Positions 10,989 through 21,677 of a stretch of DNA of 64,000 bases are shown in pieces; within the stretch, counting starts at the first letter, position 1; the number at the start of each line of letters is the position of its first letter. The notes beneath the pieces were generated by a model. That model made no database searches and had not been told where the DNA came from. It saw nothing but the letters and a program-made list of their open reading frames with translations. The stretch is from Metarhizium brunneum (lineage: Eukaryota; Ascomycota; Sordariomycetes; Hypocreales; Clavicipitaceae). The translations under genes and the position numbers were made by a program. The stretch lies in the NCBI RefSeq assembly GCF_013426205.1, contig NC_089427.1:3348001-3412000 (forward strand), written 5' to 3'.

Positions 10989-12638
10989 TCAACTCCCTGT
11001 CCCAACCACATCCCGCAGTTCAGTCTTTGGTTTCACAAGAGGCTGAATAGTGCCCCGAACTTTGGTTTTTTGCTCAAACGCATACGCAATCTCAATCAAC
11101 TTCTCCTCGCTGAACAGATCTCCAGCAAAGGCTATACCAAATGGCAAATTTGGCCCATCGCCGATGAGATTTCCAAATCCATTTTTGCTCTCAGGCCAGT
11201 CGTCAGGCCGTTTGCCTAGTGGCACGGTAATGATGGGGCTGCCGACAATGGCCGGAAGGGAGTTGAGCATTTCGCTAGGAAGAACAATGGCATCCAGCGA
11301 ATTGTTCTTCAGAGCACCAAGGATTCCTTGTGGTCCAGCAAACTCCAACTGCTCCGTGTACATACTCCAGAATTCGGGGGATGTGTTATCGAATCCTCTG
11401 TCAATGGCATCTTGCCAGAGTTGGGTATCCCTAACGGGCCATTCTTCCTTGGGAAACTTTTGTGTGAAACTTTGCAGCTGCTTCAAAGTGGTGATATTGT
11501 AAGGATTGGTCTTGAGATGGTTGAAGTAGTGTGAAGCAACATCTGTGAGCATATCAGCGCCCAGGATAGGCTCAATGAACTTTCCAATCTTTTCACTGCC
11601 GGGGATTTCGAAGTCGTCAACAATGGTTGCATTTCCGGACCTAAGAACTTCCAGCGCTTTTTCGAATGCCTGCAAGAGAGGGGACGTATCTTGTGACGGC
11701 GTCAACAAACCGCGAGGTACGCCAATCCTCTTGCCGCTCAAGCCGTCATCCTTACAAGCTGCGACATAGTCAGGCAGCCTTTCTTTGAAAGGGATAGCCG
11801 ATGTGTAGTTGTCATTCTTGTCTGCGCCAGCAATGGCGGAAAGGAGGTACGCGGCGTCCTTGACTGTCCTGGCCATGGGCCCAACAGTGTCTTGATGCGA
11901 GGAGATGGGAACAACCAGGTACCTAGAGGTAAGGCCGACAGAAGGCTTGATGCCCACAATGTTATTAACATAGGAAGGTGAAATAATGGAACCATCTGTC
12001 TCGGTTCCCAGCGCCGCCCAGGCCAACCCAATGGACGACGAAACACCACTTCCAGACGAGGACCCCGAGGGATCCTGGTCGCGAAGATAAGCACCCTTTG
12101 TCTGGCCTCCATAGGCAGACCACCCACTACTTGTGTTTGAGCTTCGCCAGTTGGCCCACTGCGACAAGTTTGCTTTGCCGAGAATAATGACACCCGCCTT
12201 TCGGAGCTTGGCGGCTATCGTGCTATCTTCCTTTGGCTGGGCACCAACAAGAGCAAACGACCCGGCCGTGTTGTTCATCTTATCCAGGGTAGCGATGTTG
12301 TCCTTGATAAGAACGGGGATGCCGTAAAGAGGTCCGCGGCTGCAAGCCGTCTTGTTCTTGCGCGCCGCGTCCATGCGGGCGGCGATGGACAATGCATCAG
12401 GGTTGATCTCGTTGACGGCGTGCAATTCATCGGCGACCTCTTGGATTCTGGCTATGTAGGCCTTTGTAAGGTCAACACTGGTGAAGAGGCCCGCGTCCAA
12501 ACCATGGCGAAGCTCATCTAGAGTTGCGTCGAGAAGGGACGGGAAGTCATCCCGTCTGACGGTAGCCGAGACAACCCCCAGGGCGGGAAGCAATGAGCAC
12601 ACGCCCAAGCCTAGCTTGAAAACAGTCGAGAAGATCAT
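10989..12638 (-). CDS. Secreted or vacuolar amidase (amidase signature family)
   Basis: Uninterrupted 549-residue member of the amidase signature family, hydrolases of carboxylic amides with a Ser-cisSer-Lys triad. An N-terminal signal peptide is likely (MIFSTVFKLGLGVCSLLPAL then VVSA). The core shows PLYGIPVLIKDN with the catalytic Lys near residue 112, the glycine/serine signature DPSGSSSGSGVSSS near 189-202, and ETDGSIISPS with the nucleophilic Ser near 217. Several NxT/NxS sites (for example NKT, NNT, NTS, NAT) fit passage through the ER. The substrate cannot be told; related fungal proteins are annotated as glutamyl-tRNA amidotransferase A-like, but a secreted protein argues against that role. 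No introns, unlike most neighbours. Confidence 0.92.
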   Translation of the reverse strand: MIFSTVFKLGLGVCSLLPALGVVSATVRRDDFPSLLDATLDELRHGLDAGLFTSVDLTKAYIARIQEVADELHAVNEINPDALSIAARMDAARKNKTACSRGPLYGIPVLIKDNIATLDKMNNTAGSFALVGAQPKEDSTIAAKLRKAGVIILGKANLSQWANWRSSNTSSGWSAYGGQTKGAYLRDQDPSGSSSGSGVSSSIGLAWAALGTETDGSIISPSYVNNIVGIKPSVGLTSRYLVVPISSHQDTVGPMARTVKDAAYLLSAIAGADKNDNYTSAIPFKERLPDYVAACKDDGLSGKRIGVPRGLLTPSQDTSPLLQAFEKALEVLRSGNATIVDDFEIPGSEKIGKFIEPILGADMLTDVASHYFNHLKTNPYNITTLKQLQSFTQKFPKEEWPVRDTQLWQDAIDRGFDNTSPEFWSMYTEQLEFAGPQGILGALKNNSLDAIVLPSEMLNSLPAIVGSPIITVPLGKRPDDWPESKNGFGNLIGDGPNLPFGIAFAGDLFSEEKLIEIAYAFEQKTKVRGTIQPLVKPKTELRDVVGTGS

Positions 12639-14279
12639 TTTTGGAGGGGCTGCAGTGCCTGATTGTTGCGCACTCTGACATTCAAAGGCGTCTGGGGCGG
12701 GACGCTGCTCGACTTATATGCTTTGGGAAGGTGTCTACAAAGTGCATCCAGGTTCAACTCAGACTAACAGAAGTTCCCAATGATAACGGACGTCTCTCCG
12801 AATTCGCCGCGAGCCGCGCCGCTACGGTTATTAGACAGGCGAACCTTGCCGTTCAATGGGCTGCAGAGCCCGAGCGCAGCATCCAAACCTAAAGAAGAAG
12901 GGGTCCTGTAACTTGGCTCCAGAATGTAGTTACACCACCCACTGTTGTACATGGCCCATGTAAGCTACATACGTTTGTCAATGCACGGCTTGTCATCTGT
13001 TGATTCATGGCGATGTATCACATGGCTCGATCTTGGCTCGATCTTGGCTCGATAGTAGTGGCGTGGCTTTGCTGTTCACCCCTCCACTCGTCCAGCTTCG
13101 TAATCTGCTCAGCCAAGGCGGTGCGTTTATCCAAAACATACAAAATTTGGTTCCGTCGTCTTGTCCACAGGGACGTGTCTCAGCTCATTCTACATCGCCT
13201 CGCTTTCTCATAGCTATGTTGCTTCCAGATTCTCGTCATCAGCCTTATTTTGCACAGCATTCAGCGCCTCAGGGGTCCCAGGATCGGTATTCATACGTAA
13301 CCAGGCCGGACCATTTTTCCTGATGCGTACCGACCGTATGCGGCCCACGGGTTGACAACCATGGTCTTGCCGGCCATTTCACGGTTGTAGCTCCCGTGGT
13401 CGTCAACATCTCATGTGTGTTTCGGTTTGCGTCACAGAGAGGAAGCGCCATTCTGCGTCGTTGGCCACCGACTCTAAAACGACAAGGATGCCGGCTCTCG
13501 CTGGGAAAAGCGTGTCAGAGGATTGCGGGCTGTCTGTGAGAGTCTCCGTGAGGGCTGGGGTGAGATGTTTCTAGAAGGGAAGGTGGACTGGAAGCTAAAC
13601 CTGGGGTATTCCATCTTGGTGGTGGTAAGTCGTGACGGTCATACCGGCGAAGACTGTGCATTTCGGAATAGACGGGCAGAGAGGGCTTCTTCAAACGGCG
13701 ACGATCTAATCTGTTCAATTTCTTAACGATGCGACTTGGTTTTTTGAGAGGCTTTGAGGTGTTTTCCGATTGGGTGAAGCACGGGTTCAAGGTATTCCAT
13801 GTCCGTCGTCAAGACTGGCGATAGGCTGCATGTGGCCCCCACCTTGATGTTCAGTGTGCGACCAGGAGAGATAATGCAATGCAACCAACTCCTAGGTACT
13901 GAGGTAGTGCCTAGTAGATAGCCGACTGGGCGCGGAATTTCAAAAGACAAATCGTGCCCATTACGGCAAGCACATCCAAACAATCCTTGGTAAAGTATAC
14001 ACTTGAGATGCCGAAAATGGTGAAATTATGAAATGATGGCTTGGTAGGGCGATGGTGTGGTTTACCTGTCAATAGGTACCACCACAAGTACTGCTCGACG
14101 TACTCCGTACCAGACCGCAGACCACAATCCACATCAACGTTGACCAATGCAATGCAGCGGATTCAAAAGTTGACTGTTTGTTGCTCACCACCACCATCCA
14201 GTGATGCCCGAGGCGACGGCTTGGTTGCTTTATCGCCCGCCCACTTGATTTGATTTGAAGCACGGCATAATTCCCCATC
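12639..14279. other. Intergenic, 1.6 kb, no supported gene
   Basis: Contains the amidase promoter next to 12639 and the Kel3 promoter next to 14279. A short direct repeat of GGCTCGATCTT lies at 13024-13053 and a GTACTCCGTAC-like motif at 14101-14110. Open frames here lack recognisable features. Confidence 0.5.
13024..13053 (+). repeat. Short direct repeat GGCTCGATCTT
   Basis: Two full copies and a partial third, intergenic, with no further context. Confidence 0.75.
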
Positions 14280-16604
14280 ATGGCCAAGGATAAAAAGAAG
14301 AATTCGGACGCCAAAAAAGCCAAAAAGGTACCCGTTCCCGTGTCTTTGCTCGTCCTGGCCCCCCTCCATGCCCCTCATCAAGGATCATGAGAGATTCACA
14401 AAAAAGTTTTTTTCCCCTTCTTCCCATGCCTTTTTACTGACCACCCACATACATGCGTAGGCTGAAAAGGCAGCCAAACAAGCCAGCAAAGGGGAGAAAA
14501 AGGCCAAGACCAAAGCTGCCAAGATTGAGGGCAGTGACGCCGAAGATGTCGATCTTGATGCCGTCCTTGAAGAGTACCGTCGCCAGCAGGAGCAATTCCT
14601 CAAGATCACAGAAACCGTGTGTCATGGCCCACCTCGACCAAGGGCCGCTTCCACACTGATGGCCTCGCCCACGGATGCAAACAACCTCCTCTTGTTTGGC
14701 GGTGAATACTTCAACGGCTCTCTGGCACAGTTCTACAATGACCTGCACATCTACAACATCCATCGGGATGAGTGGCGCTGCGTCACCTCACCGAATGCCC
14801 CGTTGCCTCGCTCGGGACATGCATGGACTCGTGCCTCGAATCCCAACCACGTCTACCTCTTTGGCGGCGAGTTCTCGTCGCCCAAGCAGGGCACTTTCCA
14901 CCATTACTCTGACTTTTGGAGGCTGGAGCCCGCCACCAGGGAATGGACCAAGATCGAGGTCAAGGGCAAGGATAAGAGTCCACCGGCACGGAGCGGTCAT
15001 CGCATGACGTACTGGAAGCAGTACATCATTTTGTTTGGCGGCTTCCAGGACACGTCCAACCAGACCAGGTATTTGGCAGATTTGTGGATTTTCGACACGG
15101 TCAACTTTGTGTGGCACTGTCCCGCGCTGCCTCAGGCACAGCTCAAGCCGGATGCTCGATCTTCGTTTTCTCTGCTGCCGTGCGATTCGGGCGCCGTGCT
15201 CTACGGAGGCTACTCGCGTGTAAAGGCGACGGTGAATCTGAAGAAGAAGGCGGGGAAATCGCAAAGCCAGGGACAGAAGAATGTCTTGATTCCCAAAGTC
15301 CACGACGACTGCTTCTTCCTGAGAATGGCGCTACCTCCCGCTGATGCCAACTCCAACACGCTTCCAACAATGCGGTGGGAACGGAGAAAGAAGCCGGCCA
15401 ACCCTCCCAACCCGTCTCGCGCGGGAGCCACCATGACTTTCCACAAGGGACGAGGCATCCTATTCGGCGGCGTACACGACGTTGAAGCTAGTGAAGAGGG
15501 CATGGATAGCGAATTCTTCAACCAGCTTTTTGCCTGGAATATTGAACGCAATAGGTTCATGCCTCTGGGTTTCCGCAAACCCCGTCAGCAAAAGAGAGCT
15601 GCTCCCGAACAGCCGCGTGTAGGCCGTCGTGGCCGCGCGCAGGCCAATGAAGAGGAGCTGCTGAAGCAGTTGGCTGCCCTCGAAACGGGTGCTTCTCTGG
15701 ATGACGTTGACGGAATCGAGATTGATAAGAAGGAAGAGGAGCCGGAGGAGGACGAGAAGCCAGCCAGAGAGATGCCGGTGACAATGGAGCCGCCCCATGT
15801 TCGGTTCAATGCGCAGATGGCTGTGCAGGATGACGTTCTCTATATATACGGCGGGACATTCGAAAAGGGCGATCGCGAATTCACGTTTGATGATTTATAT
15901 GCCATTGATTTGAGCAAACTGGATGGATGCAAAGAGGTTTTCAGCCGCCCGGTAGAGGATTGGATCGTGAGTCGTCACCGTGCAGTATTGTCTGTTAATG
16001 TATTTGCTGACCCTGGGCAGGAATCCGAGGATGAGGAGGACGACGACGACGACGAGGATGACGAAGAAGACGAGGAGGACGAGGACGAGGACGAGGATGA
16101 TGAGCCTGAACAACTGCATACGCTCAGTAAGCGCAAAAAGCAAGATGTCGTGTCGGATACTGCCTCGGAAACAACATCTGCTCCGCCCGAAGAAGACGAT
16201 ACGGAAACAACGGCAACATCCGTGGACGATGGTCTGCCTCACCCTAGAGTAAGCTCCGCATCCATTTTATTCTTGTTTCCCCCCGCCGATCCGGATCCAG
16301 ACGCAATGATGCTAACAAGGCATGGCAGCCATTTGAGTCTCGTCGCGAGTTCTTTGTACGCACAACCGCCGAGTGGCAGGAAATCCTCATGACCAGTCTC
16401 CGCTGGAAGAATATTCAGCCCGAGACGCTGACCATCAAGGAGATCAAGGCCAAGGCGTTTGAGCTCAGCGAGGAGAAGTGGTGGGACTGCAGGGAGGAGA
16501 TTACCGCCCTGGAGGAGGAGCAGGAGGCTGCGGGCATCCAGGAGGTTGTCAGCTTGGCGGAAAGGGGGGATACCGGCGGTGCTGGTGGTGCCAGGAGGAG
16601 ATGA
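14280..16604 (+). CDS. KEL3: Kelch-repeat protein, Kel3 / KLHDC4 family
   Basis: Cytoplasmic kelch beta-propeller protein, orthologue of yeast Kel3 and animal KLHDC4; biochemical role unclear. Exons are 14280-14327, 14461-15966, 16021-16248 and 16329-16604, giving 685 residues. A Lys/Ala-rich basic N-terminus (KDKKKNSDAKKAKK) precedes kelch repeats with the blades NNLLLFGGEYFNG, NHVYLFGGEFSS, QYIILFGGFQDTS, GAVLYGGYSR, GRGILFGGVHD and DVLYIYGGTFEKG. A long Asp/Glu tract (about 30 residues, from 16024) follows, and the C-terminal DUF4110-like domain has FVRTTAEWQEILMTSLRWKN. The second intron is 54 nt, stop-free and in frame, so an unspliced reading would add 18 residues; GTGAGT, the branch-like TGCTGAC and CAG support splicing. 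Confidence 0.93.
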
Positions 16605-17181
16605 CATGGATCGTGTGGTTGTGACTCAAGCAACTCTGCGAGAAGAGCTCGCGTTTCATTCGGAACCGCCGCAGTGTCCAATACCATATACATGTCCGTC
16701 AATGAGAATATGCGTATCCAGGTGTGAATGCGTCTTTGATTACGTGTTTCCGGAGCAGGTTGTTACAAGTGCGGCACAGAATCAGGCTGGTTGTCCTTCC
16801 AACTGCGTGTAACCAAAGTCTCGTACGTATCCCAAGCCAAGCATTCGCTTTGATGCACAGAAGTATACAACAATAGTATTTCATTCTCCCTCCAACATGA
16901 CCACTAGGCTGCTTCATTCTCCCAACACCCGTCAATGCACGCAAGCCAACTCCCTAACACGACCAACCAACACGCATCCACAAGGTCATACTTCCAATCG
17001 TATAAAACACCAGCAGCCTCCCGTACTCCCCGAAAAAAGCCCCTCAACCACCCGCAACACCGTCAACTCCCTCGCCAGCAAACCCAAATCAGCCCAAATC
17101 CTCCTCCACCACCCGCTCCGCCGACCACGCCGCCCTCTTCCCCCTCGTCCACAACCACACCGCCGCCAACCTCGTCACGAG
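16605..17181. other. Convergent intergenic spacer
   Basis: Between the Kel3 stop and the stop of the small cysteine-rich gene. C-rich and A/C-rich low-complexity DNA around 17000-17160 produces open proline-rich frames on the plus strand, which I regard as shadows and spacer. Confidence 0.5.
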
Positions 17182-17418
17182 TCACGAAGCCTGCGTCCCC
17201 ATCGGCGGATACTCCTTGCCGTCCCTCTCGACCCTCGGCTCACACGTGCACCTCTCGTCGGCGGGGACGCCATCCATCACGGCGGGCACATGGTTCCCGC
17301 ACCCCCACCAGGTGGTTTTTTCTATAAAAAAAAAAAAAAGAGTCCGTCAACATGATGAAAACAAGACCCAGTAGCGGCGACACTTACTGCATGTATCGCA
17401 GGTAGCTTTTCGGCACAT
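17182..17418 (-). CDS. Conserved 56-residue cysteine-rich fungal protein
   Basis: A two-exon micro-gene, 17418-17388 and 17321-17182, coding for 56 residues. Exon one gives MCRKATCDTC and exon two starts in frame with KKTTWWGCGNHVPAVMDGV and continues with RCTCEPRVERDGKEYPPMG. The arrangement C2, C7-x2-C10, WWGC18GNH21 and C35-x-C37 suggests a small zinc or disulphide fold. The 66 nt intron has GTAAGT, a 14-nt pyrimidine tract and TATAG. I recall similar short uncharacterised proteins in many Ascomycota (WxGCGxHVPxVMD and RCTCxPxVE patterns), but no function. The signature, the two matched splice sites and a stop immediately after the conserved block make chance unlikely. Convergent with KEL3. 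Confidence 0.8.
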
Positions 17419-18068
17419 GTTGTATCTGAATATCAATGTAGTAGGAAATTTTGTTGGCTGCACGTGGTGCGATGGCGAGGACAGGAAATACACAATGTCG
17501 GGGAGGGGTCTGGATTTTATACACGGGCGGCCGTCGGGACAGCCGGCTCGGCTGGTTTTTCCCCCCTTCGGCGATGTGGCTTCACGGGGGGCCGGGGAGG
17601 TCGCCGATTCCTACTTAGAAGTACAAGGCTAGTGGGCCGCTCTTTTCGCCGATTCCGGGGGCGGAGGCGGCCCCTGGCGTGTAAGAGGGCCGACGGCCGT
17701 ACAAGCTCCCCGTGCCAGATAAGTTGCCGCGAATTAACACGTTCCCAAAGGTTCAGTTATGTACCTACAGCCTGTGGATTCGGGGAACTACCACCAGCCC
17801 CGCGAGCCTGCGAAATCCAGCCCCTGCCAGAAACACAAGTCCAACACATGGTCACCGAACGAAAGCGTCACTGAAATCCGACGCATCCCGTTCAAGCACG
17901 TGCCCAAGCGGCATAATCAAATCAAAATAAAAAAAGTCCTGCTAGTGAAATGCTTCCCGCCGCCCTGCCATGCAAAGTCCCAGCGCCCTGAAGAATAAAG
18001 AAAAATGCACCAAGCCGCAACTTCAACTTCAACTTCTCCACGTTTCCCAAATAAACCATTTTCAACGC
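17419..18068. other. Promoter side of the small gene and spacer to pyroglutamyl peptidase
   Basis: 650 bp with no recognised gene. It should contain the promoter of the 56-residue protein gene and the 3' end of the peptidase transcript. Confidence 0.5.
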
Positions 18069-18992
18069 TCAGGACTCGTCCGACGCACCTTGACCAGCCG
18101 CCGCATCCCGCAGCGCCCTCTCCCTAGCAGCCGTCTCGCTCTCCGCCAGCGCCCTGATCAAATTCACCGCCAGCTCGCGGCCCCTCGCGACAAACTCGCC
18201 CGACGCGTCCGACGGGACGTGCAAGAAGACAACCTTGCGCGGGCGCCGCGCCTTCCACAGGTGCGCCAGGGACGAGTAATAGATGAAGTCGCACAGATAG
18301 CGCCCGGGGTCCTCAGACACGCGCAGGTCCATGTCCTTCTGCCAACCGTCAATCAGTCCCCGCGACACAAAGCACCAGATGCAAAAACGTACCGAGCTAT
18401 GCCCCCGCCACCGCCTGTAGACGTCGTCCACGTCCACGTCCGTCAGTATCTCGTCCGGCAGGCCGTGCCAGATCCAGGCGTCGTCGTCGGGCCGCCCCTC
18501 GGCCCCCTCGGCCGGCAGCTCGTTGTCCACGTCGGGAGAGCGGTACCCGCGCCGGTGCGCCCGGCGCTCGAGCTGGTAGAAGGGCCGCGGGCCCGCCATG
18601 CCAATGTGCACGGCTATGTCGACGGGGCGGCCGTCGTGCGCCGCGTCCCAGAAGGAGGGCACCAGGGCCCGCACCACGCTGTAGTTGACGCGGATGGGCT
18701 CCGGGTGGACGATGATGCGGACGGGCGGCGTGTCGGGGGCGTCGCGGGAGCCGGCGTCCTTGGCCCGGAGCGGCGGGAGGTGCGACGGGAGGTCTTTGGC
18801 GATTTCCCACGACGGGTTGACGGGGTATTGCTCCCGGAAGGGCTGTTCGTCAGTCAGTCAGTCAGTCAGTCAGTTCCCGGCGTGTTTGCTGGGTTTGGGA
18901 TCCGCCACCAGAACTGGCAAGGGGGAGTGACGTACGCCGAATCCGGTGACGAGCACCGTCAGTTCCTTCTGGTCTTTGCTTTGGGAGCCCAT
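18069..18992 (-). CDS. Pyroglutamyl peptidase I (cysteine peptidase C15)
   Basis: Cytosolic omega-peptidase that removes N-terminal pyroglutamate from peptides. Exons are 18992-18936, 18842-18393 and 18338-18069, giving 258 residues. The N-terminus has the family start ELTVLVTGFGPFREQYPVNP, split by intron one between GFG and PFR. HIGMAGPRPFYQLE matches the loop after strand two; the catalytic cysteine is in SEDPGRYLCDFIYYSSL and the catalytic histidine in VVFLHVP. Intron one contains a (CAGT)6 tract directly before its acceptor. Intron two is 54 nt, in frame and stop-free. The C-terminal 20 residues are an Ala-rich charged tail. DNA is notably GC-rich compared with flanks, but codon-third GC explains this. 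Confidence 0.93.
18851..18874 (+). repeat. (CAGT)6 tetranucleotide microsatellite in an intron
   Basis: Six perfect copies of CAGT inside intron one of the pyroglutamyl peptidase gene, ending about 8 nt from the splice acceptor on the coding strand. Confidence 0.95.
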
Positions 18993-19848
18993 CGTCGCCG
19001 GGTTGGGGTCAGGCGGTATTGTAGCTTTTTCTGGCGTGCGAGGCGTGTTGTGCCTGGCGAGGAGGCAGGTCGGACAGGACAACCGTTTGCTCGGGGCCCC
19101 CCCGGTGTGAGAGCTGCTGGGTGGTGATGGCGCCCGAGACAACCCAGGATCCAGGATCTGATGATTCTGGGTTGAGGCTATTCTCTTGGACAAGCAGGTC
19201 GAGTTGGCGCATCAACGTGGGGTAGGTAGCGTTGGGCTCGACTAGGAGCCCGCTGAGGGGTCAACGGTTCATCGCCGTCACCGAGGCGCATCGCCGAGGA
19301 GCGTGACATCTGGGGTGGGGTCCGATGCGCCCCCAAGACATGGCACGACTTCAAGACGCACTCTTCTCTTGCGCTCACCACCATGGCTATTCATCATGTC
19401 TGATTCTACGAGTCCCATGGAAAACGGCCAGCTCTCGTAAATCATCATGAGCTCGGTCAACATGCCACACTCCCTGTTTTCAAGTACCCACTCAAGTACT
19501 CCGTAGTATATTCACGCCCGCGTCTAATACAGGGTAGCCCAGAAGCAAGCCGCGCCTAACCCCGAGCGGAAGTCCCGCGCACCGCACAGCCTCGCCAGCG
19601 GACCTTCCGAGTGGAGACTCCCGGCCATGGGCGGACTTTTCCCACACAGGGTCCGAGACGGTGAAGTCGAGCCTCGGCGACTCGCTCTGACCTCCGCCGT
19701 GACATTTAAGGAAAGCGCTGGACCGTGAGACGGACAAAGATTGACCTTGTATATACAGTCACAGCACTTACTCGGAGCTTCATCCGCATCTCCCTAGACT
19801 AGACATTCAGTCTAATTGCCGCCACAGCAAGCATCAACAGCATCAGCA
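18993..19848. promoter_or_regulatory. Divergent intergenic region, peptidase and HAD phosphatase
   Basis: 856 bp between opposite start codons. Contains a TACTCCGTA motif at 19497-19505 and a GTATATA element near 19750, a plausible TATA-like site about 100 bp upstream of the phosphatase ATG. No gene seen. Confidence 0.4.
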
Positions 19849-20731
19849 ATGGGCTCCCAACACAACTACACCCAACCGCCTCAGCAGGCTTCCTTCGACG
19901 GGTTCCTCTTCGACATGGACGGCACCCTGATCGACTCAACGGAAGCCATTGTAAAGCAATGGAGCAAGTAAGCTCCCCCCCCTAATTGACGTCCCCTATT
20001 CACTCGCCCGTACTCGGAGAGACGGAGGCAAGTCGGAAGCGGTGAGACTAACCTTGCATAGAATCGGCACGGAACTCGGGCTCAACCCAGAAGAGATTCT
20101 GAAGACGTCCCATGGGCGGAGGAGCATTGATGTATTCAAGATCGTCGCCCCGCATAAAGCCACCTGGGATTGTACGCGGTTTTCCCCGTTTCACCTCTCA
20201 TCATGCCTTGGCGGCGCATCAAGCAAAAACTGACACTCGGCAGACGTGAGGGGGGTAGAAGCACAGCTGCCCCTTCTATACGGTGACCTCGCCTCCGAAA
20301 TCCCAGGCGCGAGAAGCCTCCTGGACGCGCTCATCGCCCAGTCTGCACCATGGGCTGTCGTCACCTCCGGCACGGAACCCCTCGTATCGGGCTGGCTGAA
20401 GCGTCTCAAGCTTGCCATTCCAGAGCATCTCGTCACCGCCGAGTCTGTGCAGAACGGCAAGCCAGACCCCGCGTGCTACCGTCTAGGCCTGGAGAAGCTG
20501 GGCCTCCAAGACCGGCCCAGGCAAGTCCTCGTCTTGGAGGATGCCCCCGCGGGCATCAAGGCTGGCAAGGCGGCAGGATGCAAAGTCATTGGGTTAGTGA
20601 CGAGCCATACCGTCGAGCAGGTTGTTGCCGCGGAGCCGGACTGGGTGGTTCAGGACCTGGAGTCGGTCCGGGTTGTCGGACGGGAAGGAGGAAAAGTGAC
20701 GATTGAGATTTCGAACGCGTTGGTGCAATGA
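19849..20731 (+). CDS. HAD-superfamily phosphatase (glycerol-3-phosphatase / 2-deoxyglucose-6-phosphatase type)
   Basis: Haloacid dehalogenase-like sugar or glycerol phosphate phosphatase. Exons are 19849-19967, 20062-20171 and 20244-20731, giving 238 residues, the usual length for the yeast Gpp/Dog group. Motif I is FDGFLFDMDGTLIDS with the nucleophile Asp at 22 and acid/base Asp at 24; motif II is WAVVTSGT; motif III Lys is in QNGKPDPACY; motif IV is VLVLEDAPAGIKAGKAAGC. The helical cap lies between motifs I and II. Substrate cannot be assigned from sequence; glycerol-3-phosphate is the likeliest by family. Introns rejoin in frame (K|IGTEL and WDY|VRG). Confidence 0.92.
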
Positions 20732-21623
20732 AACGGGTATAGACTTGATAGAGAGCGAACTTACTGGTAGTATGGACCTATGACTACTAGCAGCGTGTGT
20801 GTATTTGGGGGACCTACCGACAGAAATGGGGCTTTGATCAAGGCATCCACCTCGAGGGAGGCGAGGGAGTGGTAATTATTGACCCGGATACGGGGACGAT
20901 TAAGCTTCAACTAGCCAGGAACGCGGCATTCCGTAGCATTTGCATAGAACAATCCCTTTGTCGCGGCGCCAGGTGACGTCCGCGCCGACACGAGCGACGC
21001 GCCAGACCGGTCATGGATCAAAAGTCCACAAAAGGTCTCAGAACCGCGAACCGTTCGCCGAAAATCCACCCGGCACAAGCCATCCTCCTTGCTTCTGAAT
21101 CAGATCGGTTCGCTTCGGATGCAGATAACCGCGGTGCAGTCTCACAATGCCGTCGTGCAATCGTCCAAGACCAGCCGCTACCGACGAGACGTCATCTTAA
21201 ATGTTCATCCCTTCCTTGACTTTCACGTCACATCGCGTAAGCGTCCGAGAGGACTCCTCTTTCGCCCTCGCCTCGCGTTAATTTCCAGGGTTAAAAGAGA
21301 AAAAAAAGCTTCTTTATGGTCACTGGAATTTGGTGTCACACATTGCAATTATTGTGTCTGAGCCTTATTCGACGTTGTCGATGCGGATTTGCTTTTTCCA
21401 GCGATTTCTGTCTCGCGCCATCGAAATCTCGCTTCGCTTCTGAACCAGTTTTCGACAAGGACAGCTGGAGATCGGGTTGACTCAGGGCGCCCTCAACTTG
21501 ATGGCCTGATCGCGGTGGTCGTGTGCTCTACAACAGTTGCCATGTTGCCAAATCCCCCTGGCCTACGTCTAATATCAGACCTGGTCTGTTGTTCCGCCCT
21601 TGGTTGCCGAGTCGGTAGTTCTT

Positions 21624-21677
21624 GACTGCCCTTCGACTGCCCTTCGACTGCCCTTCGACTGCCCTCGACTGCCCTCG
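21624..21677 (+). repeat. Short tandem repeat of GACTGCCCTTC
   Basis: About five consecutive copies of an 11-mer, the last two shortened by one base to GACTGCCCTC. Intergenic, no coding context. Confidence 0.85.

Noticed and set aside
16897..17355. Plus-strand proline/serine-rich frames of 130-152 codons
   Set aside because: Opposite strand holds the spliced cysteine-rich gene; the plus frames arise from its reverse complement and C-rich spacer.
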